Origin: Zipacnadum sp036504235
GTDB taxonomy: Bacteria > Armatimonadota > Zipacnadia > Zipacnadales > Zipacnadaceae
Assembly: GCA_036504235.1 (NCBI GenBank)
Contig: DASXVN010000001.1
Span: forward strand, 1 to 57,675
DNA length: 57,675 nucleotides
Direction of reading: 5' to 3'
Made by a program: the position numbers and the translations under genes. Shown piece by piece: positions 50,249 to 57,675 of the stretch (position 1 is the stretch's first letter; every line of letters starts with the position of its first letter). A model generated the notes under the pieces. That model worked only from the letters and a program-made list of their open reading frames with translations. It ran no database searches and was not told where the DNA came from.

Positions 50249-51424
50249 CTACGCTTCCTCCCGCGGGCGGCTCTCGGCGGCGACCGCCAGCACCAGCCCC
50301 GCGCAGAGCAGGGAGGCCATCAGACTGCTGCCCCCCGCGCTCATAAAGGGCAGCGTCAAGCCGGTGACCGGCAGCAGCGCCGTGGCCACCGCGATATTAA
50401 TAAAGGCCTGCAGCGCCAGGGACAAACCGGCGCCCGCGGCGATGAAGAACCCCAGGCGATGCGGACAAGCGCGGGCCACGCGGAAGGCCCACACGGCAAG
50501 TAGCGTCATCAGCAGAATCACTCCGATACCGCCCCACAGACCCAGCTCGCCCCCCACCACGCAGAAGATACTGTCGGTGTGCGGCACGGGCAGGGTGGTC
50601 CATTTATCGGGGCTCATGCCCAGGCCCAGGCCCAGCGGTCCCCCGCGCGCCAGCGCCACCAGCATGCTATAGACGTGGGCGCCGCCGCCCTGCAGGTGAT
50701 CCTCCGGGTGCAGCCAGTCCTCAAACCGCACCCACGCGTGGGGCGTAGCGCGGGCCACCAGCAGCCCCAGCAGCGCCGACCCCGTCGCCAGCGGCACCCA
50801 GTACCGCAGCCGCATGCCCCCCAGCAGCGCCATCCCCAGGGCGAGGCTACAGACCAGCATGGCCATCCCCACGTCGCGCTGCGCGGCCAAAATCAGCGCC
50901 ATCACGCCGGTCAACGCCAGCGCCGGCACCCAGATCCGGCCGATACTGGCCCGCGGCATTGGTCCTCGGGCAAAGGTGATCGCCATCAGCACCAGATACG
51001 CCACCTTGGCGAACTCGGAGGGCTGGAAGCGGAAGCTCCCCAGCGGCAGCCAGCAGTACGCCCCGCCGACCTTCTTGCCGATAATCACCGCCGCGATCAT
51101 CCCCAGCGCACCCGCGATGAACCCCGGCCACGCCAGCCAGGCAATCCGCTTGACCGGCAGCAGCGAAACCAGCAGCATCATGATTAGCCCGACGCTCGCA
51201 TACCGCACCTGCAGCCAGAAGTAGTAATACGGGTTGTTGGTCCCCGTCATGGTCGGGCGCCCGGCCAGCGGGTAGCTGGAGGAGAACACAAATATCAGCC
51301 CCAGCGCCACCAGTCCGCAGACCAGCAGGAAGTAGCTCCGCCCCCCCGGCCAGAGCCAGGTGGTGCGGCGCGCCCCGCTAGTCTCCCGCCCGCGGCCTGG
51401 AGCCTCACGCGCCGGCGCTGCCAT
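50249..51424 (-). CDS. ftsW: SEDS peptidoglycan polymerase FtsW
   Basis: 391 residues, about ten membrane spans. Conserved SEDS phrases are GSFRFQPSEFAKVAYLV, PFMSAGGSS near the C-terminus and the periplasmic HTDSIFCVVGGELGLWGG with the Asp used in catalysis elsewhere. FtsW polymerises glycan strands at the division septum with a class B PBP. Between murD and murG this is ftsW rather than rodA or spoVE, though the family members cannot be told apart by sequence alone. The start overlaps the murD stop by 20 bases. Confidence 0.93.
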   Translation of the reverse strand: MAAPAREAPGRGRETSGARRTTWLWPGGRSYFLLVCGLVALGLIFVFSSSYPLAGRPTMTGTNNPYYYFWLQVRYASVGLIMMLLVSLLPVKRIAWLAWPGFIAGALGMIAAVIIGKKVGGAYCWLPLGSFRFQPSEFAKVAYLVLMAITFARGPMPRASIGRIWVPALALTGVMALILAAQRDVGMAMLVCSLALGMALLGGMRLRYWVPLATGSALLGLLVARATPHAWVRFEDWLHPEDHLQGGGAHVYSMLVALARGGPLGLGLGMSPDKWTTLPVPHTDSIFCVVGGELGLWGGIGVILLMTLLAVWAFRVARACPHRLGFFIAAGAGLSLALQAFINIAVATALLPVTGLTLPFMSAGGSSLMASLLCAGLVLAVAAESRPREEA

Positions 51425-52844
51425 CCTCGCTGCCTCCGTCTCGGTCTCCTGCGGCGTTTTCGAAGCTCAGCTCGCGCACGATCCGCGTGAAGACCTGTCC
51501 CCGCTCGGCCTGATCCCGGAACATGTCAAAACTCGCGCAGCCGGGCAGCAGGGCCACCGTGTAGCCCTCCTCCGCCTCCGCGAAAGCCGTCCGCACCGCT
51601 TCCTCCATGCTCGCGCACAGGAACTTGGGGGCCGCCTCCCCGATCGCCTCGGCCAGGATCGCGCTGCTCTCGCCGATCAGGCAAACCGCCGCGCATTCCT
51701 GCCCCAGACGCTGCCCAAAATCGCGGAAATCCACGTTCTTGCTGATGCCGCCGGCGATGACGATCAGCGGCCGGCCCAGACATTCCAGATCGGCCAGCGC
51801 CGCGGCGACGTTGGTCGCCTTGGAGTCGTCCACGAACCGCACGCCCGCCACCGTGCCCACGTTCTGCAGCAGGTGATCGGCCGGCTCAAAGGCCAGCAGC
51901 CCCGCCCGGATCTGCTCCGGCGTGGCCCCCGCCAGCCGCGCGGCCAGGGCCGCCGCCAGCGCGTTGCGCAGGAAATGCTGCCCGCACACCGGCAACTCCG
52001 AGGCCCGCGCCACCGTCTCCTCGGCGCCCGGCTCCACCTCCACCACCAGATCGTCGCCCTCCAACCGAGCGTTCGCCGCGGGATTGGCGGCGCTGAAGGT
52101 CAGCACCTGCGCGGTCAGATCGCCCACCAGGGGCTGCAGGCCGGGGTCGTCCAGCGAGATAATCGCGTAGTCCGAGGCGTGCTGGTTCATGAACAGCCGC
52201 CCCTTGGCCCGGAGGTACGAACTGAAATCGGGATGCCGGTCCAGGTGATCCGGCGAGATATTCAGCAGCAGCGCGATGTACGGCCGGAACCGCTCAGTGG
52301 TCTCCATCTGGAAGCTGCTGACCTCGACGATCACGAACTGCACCTCATGCGTGCGGTCCGCCTGGCTAATCAGCGGCAGCCCAATGTTGCCGGCCACCAG
52401 ATGCTCGATCCCGGCGGCCTCCAGAATCTTGCCGATCATCACGCAAGTACTGCCCTTGCCGTTGGTCCCCGAGACCGCAATCATCGGCGCGCCGCAGAAC
52501 CGGTAGGCCAGCTCCAATTCACCAATAACCGGGACGCCCTCGCTCCGTAGCGCCTGCAAGGCCGGGTGGTCATCAGGCACGCCGGGGCTAACCACGACCA
52601 GGTCCACCGGTCCCATCTGCTCGCGCCGCTGAAACTCGGGCACGAATTCCCCGCCCAGTTCCAGAAGCTGATGCCGCTCTTCGGTCAGTTCGGACTCGGG
52701 CTTGGCGTCCACCCCCACCACCTGCGCCCCGCGCCCCAGCAAAAACCGCGAGGCCGCCATCCCACTCCGCGCCAACCCCACCACGCCGATTCGCTGCCCG
52801 GCCACCACCGTCTCTTCTCGGTCGCCAGTGTTCTCAGTAACCAT
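51405..52844 (-). CDS. murD: UDP-N-acetylmuramoyl-L-alanine-D-glutamate ligase
   Basis: 479 residues. The N-terminal Rossmann GVVGLARSGMAAS, the central ATP motif, NISPDHLDRH with the metal-binding His, and the C-terminal LLPGCASFDMFRDQAERGQVF are MurD features. It adds D-glutamate to UDP-MurNAc-L-Ala. The P-loop reads SGTNGKGST (residues 125-133), the GTNGKGS form usual in FolC folate synthetases, where MurD normally has GTNGKTT or GSNGKST. The ribosome-binding site is weak. It is separated from mraY by a 686-base repeat block, the only large gap in the cluster. Confidence 0.95.
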   Translation of the reverse strand: MVTENTGDREETVVAGQRIGVVGLARSGMAASRFLLGRGAQVVGVDAKPESELTEERHQLLELGGEFVPEFQRREQMGPVDLVVVSPGVPDDHPALQALRSEGVPVIGELELAYRFCGAPMIAVSGTNGKGSTCVMIGKILEAAGIEHLVAGNIGLPLISQADRTHEVQFVIVEVSSFQMETTERFRPYIALLLNISPDHLDRHPDFSSYLRAKGRLFMNQHASDYAIISLDDPGLQPLVGDLTAQVLTFSAANPAANARLEGDDLVVEVEPGAEETVARASELPVCGQHFLRNALAAALAARLAGATPEQIRAGLLAFEPADHLLQNVGTVAGVRFVDDSKATNVAAALADLECLGRPLIVIAGGISKNVDFRDFGQRLGQECAAVCLIGESSAILAEAIGEAAPKFLCASMEEAVRTAFAEAEEGYTVALLPGCASFDMFRDQAERGQVFTRIVRELSFENAAGDRDGGSEDGSAGA

Positions 52845-53530
52845 AGAAACGTCACCGCCAATGTGAAGAAGAATGTCGAACGAGCCGCTTGCCGTCGCCG
52901 TTCTGTAGGGCGGGGGCTACGCCTGCGAAGCTCGCTCCGCGAGCTTCCCGCCCTGAGCCCGTCGAAGGGTACCCCGCCGGCCGTTGCCGTTCGCCGTCAG
53001 TGGCACCGGCGTCTCGCCGGTGTGCCGTTTGTCTTTTTGCCCGTTGCCGCCTCCCGAAGGGGCCGACGAGCAACGCGAGGCCGGCCCTGCCGTCGCCGTT
53101 GTAGGGGTGGATCTTTCGCGGCGCCGTACCCCGCGGAACATCCACCCGCGCCTGCCGCGTCGGTTCGTCTCGGCCGCGGGCGGAGCCAACTCCGCCCCAA
53201 CGCGGAAACAGCCGTCGCCGTCGCCGTCAGCCGTCCTGTAGGGCGGGGGCTACGTCCCCCGCCGGCCGTTGCCGTTGCCTTCTCCCGGAGGGGCCGCACA
53301 AGCAACGCGAGGCCGCCTGCCGTTAGCCGTTCCCCCCTCTCCCGCAGGGAGAGGGGCCGGGGGTGAGGCGCCGTCAGCCTTCTCCCCTCCCTCCCCTATT
53401 TAGGGGAGGGCGGCGGCGCCCCGCCGCCGGGGAGGGGTCCGCCGTTGCCGTCCGCCTTCAGCCCCTCCCGCACCGGGAGGGGTGCCCGAGGTCCCCCGAG
53501 GGCGGGGTGGGCCACCGGCCGCCGCGCCGC
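52845..53530. repeat. Dense palindromic-repeat array inside the cell-wall gene cluster
   Basis: No gene in 686 bases. In order: module A with nested palindromes (52903-52979), module E (about 53000-53028), module G (about 53047-53090), module H (53101-53155), a diverged module D (about 53165-53205), module A (53236-53263), module G (about 53280-53325), module B (about 53331-53369), a hairpin with nested GGCGGCGCC (about 53388-53440) and module C (about 53459-53516). GCCGTT/GCCGTC linkers join them. Confidence 0.85.
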
Positions 53531-54544
53531 CTAGGTGTAATACCCAAACAACATCAGCGCCAGCCCGCCCGCCGCCAGACCAATGATCGCGAATCGCGCC
53601 ACCAACTGCGGCTCCGACCACCCGCGCAGTTCAAACGCGTGATGAATGGGGGTCATGCGGAACAGTCGCTTGCCCTTCGTGGCCCGAAAGTAAGTCACCT
53701 GCAGGACCACGCTCAGCACTTCCACTATGAACACCACGCCGCTGAGGGCCAGGAACCACTGCAGGTCAGTGATCACCGCGAGCGCCCCCATCAGCGCCCC
53801 CAGGCCCAGGCTGCCCACGTCGCCCATGAAGATTTTCGCTTTGTTGGAGTTGAACCACAGGAACCCCGCGGCCCCACCGGTGATCGCCGCGGCCAGCGCC
53901 GCGTACGCCGGATTCCCGGTGAACAGCAGCGCCAGCGCCAGCACTCCGCCCCAGATCGCCACCGTCGTCGCCGCCAGCCCATCCACCCCGTCGGTGAAGT
54001 TGACCGCGTTGGCCGCCCCCACCACGACGAACACGCCCAGCGCGCGCCACAGCAGGTCCCCGTACGGCCCCAGCCCGCTCACCAGCGCGCCAAAGCCCCA
54101 GGAGCTATCTCCCGCGGGCACGCGCAACAAACACACGAAGCCGGCTGCCAGCCCAATCTCGATGAGAATCCGCCAGCGCGCCTTGACCCCGCGACTGTCC
54201 CCGCCGCGCACCTTGGCCCAGTCATCGGCCAGTCCCAGCAGGGCAAACAGCGCCCCTACCGCCAGCACCAGCAGCGCCGGAGACGCCCCGAAGCGCTCGG
54301 GGCCGTAATGCGGCAGCAGCACCGCCGCGGCCGCGAGTACGATCGCCGGCACCAGCGCCAGCCCGCCCAGCGAGGGCGTGCCCTGCTTGGTCAGGTGCGT
54401 CGCCGGTCCGTCCTCCCGCTCCTGCTGCCGCAGTTCCCGCCGCCGCGCTATAGACAAAACCACGCGCGTCAACAGGACGCTCGCCACCAGCGCGGCCAGA
54501 AAAGCGCCGGTCACGGACCGCAACGCGCTCCAATCAGTGTACAT
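53531..54544 (-). CDS. mraY: Phospho-N-acetylmuramoyl-pentapeptide-transferase
   Basis: 337 residues from the ATG at 54544 (GGAGG ten bases upstream), overlapping the murF stop; six more codons are open upstream. Ten membrane spans are likely. The family motifs are LTKQGTPSLGGLALVP, NAVNFTDGVDGLAATT with the catalytic Asp residues, LWFNSNKAKIFMGDVGSLGLGA in parts, and MTPIHHAFELRGWSEPQLV with the HHxFE motif. MraY makes lipid I from UDP-MurNAc-pentapeptide and undecaprenyl phosphate. Confidence 0.95.
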   Translation of the reverse strand: MYTDWSALRSVTGAFLAALVASVLLTRVVLSIARRRELRQQEREDGPATHLTKQGTPSLGGLALVPAIVLAAAAVLLPHYGPERFGASPALLVLAVGALFALLGLADDWAKVRGGDSRGVKARWRILIEIGLAAGFVCLLRVPAGDSSWGFGALVSGLGPYGDLLWRALGVFVVVGAANAVNFTDGVDGLAATTVAIWGGVLALALLFTGNPAYAALAAAITGGAAGFLWFNSNKAKIFMGDVGSLGLGALMGALAVITDLQWFLALSGVVFIVEVLSVVLQVTYFRATKGKRLFRMTPIHHAFELRGWSEPQLVARFAIIGLAAGGLALMLFGYYT

Positions 54545-55907
54545 GCTTGAGCCCCTCCACAACCTGCTCCAGGGCCATGCGCCGCGAGCCCTTGACCAGC
54601 ACCACGTCGCCCGGCTGCAGGCGTCCGCGCAGCAATTCCACCGCGTCTCCGGCCGCCTCCACGGAATCCGCCCCGGCTCCCGCTTCGCGCGCCGCCGTCG
54701 CGGCCTCCGCCGCCGCCGGCCCCACCGTCACCAGCCAGTCCACGCCCTGCCGCGCCACCTGCAGACCGATCTGCCGATGCTCGGCGGCCGCGAACTGTCC
54801 CAGCTCCAGCATATCGCCCAGCACGAGGATACGGCGTCCCGGGAGCGAAGCTAGGAGATCAACGGCGGCGGCGACTGAGGTGGGGCTGGCGTTATAGGCG
54901 TCGTTGATCACCGTAAGTGGTCCCGGCAAGGTCAGTACCTCGCCGCGCATAGATTCCACCGCGGCCTGCTCCAAACCTTCCCGAATCCCCTCTGTCGAGC
55001 CGGTCGCCGCCCAGACCAGCGCCGCCGCGGCCAGCGCGTTGAGAATATTGTGCCGCCCCGGCAAGGACAGGCTCACTGGCAGCCGCTCGCCCGCCAGCAC
55101 CAGCTCAAAATCGCTGCCCTCCAGCCCCCGCAGGTTCACCCGCTCGGCCCGCACCTCCGCCTCCGGAGACTCCAGCCCGAACGAGACCACCGGACACGCC
55201 GGCATCTCCCGCAGCAGGCCAAAGAAGAAGTCATCCGCCGGCAGCACCGCCCGGCCCTCCGGCGGCAGCGCCGTCAGCAGTTCCGCCTTGGACTGCGCAA
55301 TGGCCTCTCGCCCGCCCAGCCGCCCCAGGTGCGAGGCGCCGATGTTGGTGATCAGCCCGATCTGCGGCCGGCTGATCTCCGCCAGGTAGGCGATCTCCCC
55401 GCGCCCCCGCATGCCGAATTCCAGCAGGCAGTAGCGGTAGCTCTCGTCCAGTTGCAGCAGAGTCCGGGGCACCCCGATCTCGTTATTCTGGTTGCCCTCC
55501 GCCACCAACGTCGGCGCCAGCCGGGTGAGAATGCTCCCCGCCAGCGCTTTGGTCGTGGTCTTACCCGTGCTTCCGGTGAGCCCCAGAACCAGCGCCCCCG
55601 GGTACTGCGCCCGGACCCAGGCGGCCAGTTGCCCGTAGGCCCGCAGGGTGTCCTCCACCAGCAGCAGCGGCGCGGTCTCCGGCACGTTCGCGGGCCGGCG
55701 CGAGACCACGGCCGCGACCGCTCCCGCCGCCAGCGCCGCCGCCACATGGTCGTGGCCGTCATGGTTCTCCCCCGCCAGCGCGAAAAACAGCTCCCCGGGC
55801 GCCAGAGCCCGCGAGTCGGTACTGACCCCCACGGGCGGGGCCGCTGGCAGTTGCGCGCCGGGCCGAGCCGCCAGCAGGGCGGATAGGTCGGTCAGGGACG
55901 GTAACAT
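54534..55907 (-). CDS. murF: UDP-N-acetylmuramoyl-tripeptide-D-alanyl-D-alanine ligase
   Basis: 457 residues. VSTDSRALAPGELFFAL at the N-terminus binds the UDP-sugar, GLTGSTGKTTTKALAG is the ATP loop, EFGMRGRGEIAYLAEI and the INDAYNASPTSV segment are MurF-specific. It joins D-Ala-D-Ala to the tripeptide precursor. AAGGA is seven bases before the ATG. It follows murE after 53 bases and overlaps mraY. Confidence 0.96.
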   Translation of the reverse strand: MLPSLTDLSALLAARPGAQLPAAPPVGVSTDSRALAPGELFFALAGENHDGHDHVAAALAAGAVAAVVSRRPANVPETAPLLLVEDTLRAYGQLAAWVRAQYPGALVLGLTGSTGKTTTKALAGSILTRLAPTLVAEGNQNNEIGVPRTLLQLDESYRYCLLEFGMRGRGEIAYLAEISRPQIGLITNIGASHLGRLGGREAIAQSKAELLTALPPEGRAVLPADDFFFGLLREMPACPVVSFGLESPEAEVRAERVNLRGLEGSDFELVLAGERLPVSLSLPGRHNILNALAAAALVWAATGSTEGIREGLEQAAVESMRGEVLTLPGPLTVINDAYNASPTSVAAAVDLLASLPGRRILVLGDMLELGQFAAAEHRQIGLQVARQGVDWLVTVGPAAAEAATAAREAGAGADSVEAAGDAVELLRGRLQPGDVVLVKGSRRMALEQVVEGLKHVH

Positions 55908-55960
55908 AGCTTCATTCCTTGCCGCAGTGGATGCTGATGAGTGCGATAGCAGTCTCTGAA

Positions 55961-57460
55961 TTACCGAGGGGGCAGCGAGGCCAGGGCCTCTAGCGCCACC
56001 TCGCGGTCGTCAAAGGGCAGAATCCGGTCGCCCACGATCTGGTAGCGCTCGTGGCCCTTACCGGCGATCACCAGCAGGTCCCCCGGCTCGCAGCGGTTGA
56101 TCGCCTCGAAAATCGCTTCCCGCCGGTCCCCGACCACCTGGTAGTTGTCGCCCACCACGCCGGCCAGCATGTCGTCAATAATCGCCTGCGGCTGCTCGGT
56201 GCGCGGGTTGTCGGAGGTCAGAATCGCCCAGTCCGCCTCGGTAGTCGCAATCTGGGCCATCTGCGGCCGCTTGATCTTGTCCCGGTCCCCGCCGCAGCCC
56301 ACCACGCACAGCAGCCGCCGCGGCTGTAGCTCGCGGGCCGCGGCCAGCACGTTGTGCAGCGCGTCCGGCTTGTGCGCATAGTCTACCACCACGGTAAAGT
56401 CCTGCCCGGCCTCCACGCGCTCAAAGCGCCCCGGCACCGGCCGCAGCTTCTCCAGCCCCTCGCGAATGGCGCTCAGCTTGTAGCCCAGCGCCCAGGCGCA
56501 GGCCGCGGCCGCCAAAGCATTGTAGGCGTTGAACCGCCCCAGCACCGGCAGATCCAAGGGCAGCGGGTCGCGCCGGTCGGGGAACTCCACGATGAGCTGC
56601 AGGCCGTTGCTGCGATTGTGCATCTGCCCCGCCCGCACGTTCGCCGCCCCCAGTCCGTAAGTCACCACCGGCCCCACCACGTCGCGCACCAGCCGCTCGC
56701 CCGCCGCGTCATCCAGATTGACGACGCCCACCAAGTTCTTCTCCGGCGCGGCCAGCCGCGCGTAGTCGGTGAACAGCCGCTGCTTGGCCAGGTAGTAATC
56801 GTCGGGGTCCGAGTGGAAATCCATGTGGTCCTGGCTCAGATTGGTGAACACCGCGGCGTCAAAGCGGCAGGGCCAGACCCGGTCCAGCGCCAGTCCGTGC
56901 GAGGAAACTTCCATAGTGACGTGTTTGACGCCCCGGTCGCGCATGTCGGCCAGCAGCCCCTGCAGCTCCACCGCGTCCGGCGTGGTATGCGCGCTCGGCC
57001 GCCGCTCCCCGGCCACGCTGATCCCCAGCGTCCCGATCACGCCGGTGCTCAGACCCGCGGCGCGCGCGATACTGTCGATCATCAGCGAAACCGTGGTCTT
57101 GCCGCTGGTCCCGGTCACGCCCACCAGGGTCAAATCGCGGGAGGGCTGTCCCCAGAACTCCGCGGCCAGCTCCGCCACCACCCGCCGGCTGTCGCCCACC
57201 GCCACGGCCGTGACCTCCGCCGGAATCAGCGCCCCCGCCGCCGGGTCCTGGTAGACCACCGCGACCGCCCCGCGCTCGAGGGCCTCGCCGATAAACTCGT
57301 GCCCGTCCACGGCAAACCCGCGCACGGCCACAAACACAAATCCCGGCTTGACCTGCCGGGAGTCGGAGGCGACGCCGGTAACCAAAGCCGCCGCCCCGCT
57401 CCGCCGCTGCGCGGCCCAGGGTTCGGTAAGCTGCTCAACAGTGAAGGATGTTTTTGCCAT
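55961..57460 (-). CDS. murE: UDP-N-acetylmuramoyl-tripeptide synthetase (meso-diaminopimelate-adding)
   Basis: 499 residues. GVASDSRQVKPGFVFVAVRG is the UDP-binding region, GVTGTSGKTTVSLMIDSI the P-loop, VTMEVSSHGLALDRV the central motif, and LTSDNPRTEQP contains the DNPR signature of enzymes that add meso-diaminopimelate rather than lysine. The peptidoglycan is therefore expected to be of the diaminopimelate type. It is the first gene of the cluster in the window. No Shine-Dalgarno sequence is evident on the minus strand: CCTCCT, the complement of one, lies there instead. ftsI and mraW would normally lie upstream and are beyond the window, behind a repeat block. Confidence 0.96.
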   Translation of the reverse strand: MAKTSFTVEQLTEPWAAQRRSGAAALVTGVASDSRQVKPGFVFVAVRGFAVDGHEFIGEALERGAVAVVYQDPAAGALIPAEVTAVAVGDSRRVVAELAAEFWGQPSRDLTLVGVTGTSGKTTVSLMIDSIARAAGLSTGVIGTLGISVAGERRPSAHTTPDAVELQGLLADMRDRGVKHVTMEVSSHGLALDRVWPCRFDAAVFTNLSQDHMDFHSDPDDYYLAKQRLFTDYARLAAPEKNLVGVVNLDDAAGERLVRDVVGPVVTYGLGAANVRAGQMHNRSNGLQLIVEFPDRRDPLPLDLPVLGRFNAYNALAAAACAWALGYKLSAIREGLEKLRPVPGRFERVEAGQDFTVVVDYAHKPDALHNVLAAARELQPRRLLCVVGCGGDRDKIKRPQMAQIATTEADWAILTSDNPRTEQPQAIIDDMLAGVVGDNYQVVGDRREAIFEAINRCEPGDLLVIAGKGHERYQIVGDRILPFDDREVALEALASLPPR

Positions 57461-57675
57461 AGACTTAGGAGGTTCACAGTGACGGCGCCATCGCCGTCTG
57501 CCGTTGCCGTACTGTAGGGCGGGGGCTACGCCGCAGGCCCTGAGCCTGTCGAAGGGTCCCCCGCCGGCCGTTTGCCGTAGCCGTATGTAGGGGTGGACCT
57601 TGCAGCCTCACCGCACTGTCCACCCGGCCGTTGCCGTCTGCCTTTGCCCTTCCCCCCTCTCCTGCCAGGAGAGGG
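57461..57675. repeat. Repeat block upstream of murE, cut by the window end
   Basis: Module A (57512-57565) with a nested CTGAGCCTGTCGAAGGG palindrome at 57531-57557, a diverged module H (about 57588-57630), and the first half of module B (57653-57675). I see no gene or clear murE promoter. Confidence 0.8.

Noticed and set aside
57465..57517. Plus-strand AGGAGG, GTG and a 12-codon frame ending TAG
   Set aside because: The codons are the GCCGTT linker and module A sequence; it is probably chance next to the murE start.
38276..57620. Repeat-rich blocks as CRISPR arrays
   Set aside because: Modules differ in sequence and length, spacers are not of uniform size, and no cas gene is present.

Overview
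This is a very GC-rich bacterial chromosome segment with 46 recognised protein genes, no tRNA or rRNA gene, and no insertion sequence or CRISPR array that I can see. It looks like a free-living, probably diderm, uncultivated-type bacterium. A lipobox lipoprotein, Tat-signal ferredoxins and a murE-murF-mraY-murD-ftsW-murG cluster (MurE has the DNPR motif of meso-diaminopimelate-adding enzymes) point that way. The nadD-lytR-rsfS and recG-rsmD-coaD-ackA groupings recall Firmicutes, Armatimonadota and Chloroflexota. Armatimonadota or a neighbour is my best guess, but it rests on gene style and neighbourhood only.

Region 1 (82-14319, plus strand) is one tightly packed run of ten genes, with most junctions overlapping. 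They encode an NHL-propeller lipoprotein, a 67-residue membrane protein with four cysteines, a Tat-exported protein with four [4Fe-4S] sites (NapG-like), a NapH-like membrane polyferredoxin, a membrane-anchored PQQ-type propeller with a collagen-like stretch, a NuoE/NuoF-type NADH module, a 2Fe-2S/FAD protein resembling GltD but without its NAD(P)H domain, a LolD/MacB-type ABC ATPase with its FtsX-like permease, and a secreted PQQ-type propeller. I read this as an uncharacterised route carrying electrons between cytoplasmic NAD(H) and the periplasm, coupled to an ABC transporter. It is the best candidate in the window for an undescribed system.

Region 2 (14316-19770, minus strand) holds an MttB-family methyltransferase, a CHAD protein, a ROK kinase fused to an Mth938-like domain, and two tandem thymidylate-kinase-like proteins, one with Arg in place of the Walker A Lys. 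A Ppx/GppA phosphatase (19880-20818) is divergent from them. Region 3 (20815-29506, minus strand) has a glycyl-radical enzyme, a creatininase-family hydrolase, a DegT-type aminotransferase and a very large secreted protein. Region 4 (29783-38261, plus strand) is a housekeeping run: nadD, lytR-type, rsfS, a TPR/membrane protein, recG, rsmD, coaD, a coiled-coil protein and ackA. Region 5 (38654-48448) mixes a DUF4127 protein, a TIM-barrel protein, a secreted protein, ApgM-type phosphoglycerate mutase, an alpha/beta hydrolase, a GHMP kinase, argB and a small membrane protein. Region 6 (49136-57460, minus strand) is the cell-wall cluster.

Intergenic DNA from about 23 kb, and especially from 38 kb onward, is filled by a mosaic of short palindromic repeats joined by GCCGTT/GCCGTC hexamers. 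About ten module types recur, and smaller palindromes are nested inside larger ones at the same point. The 1-23 kb part is almost free of them, apart from a fragment at bases 1-23. Several open reading frames run into these repeats, so start codons next to them were chosen by ribosome-binding site and homology rather than by length.
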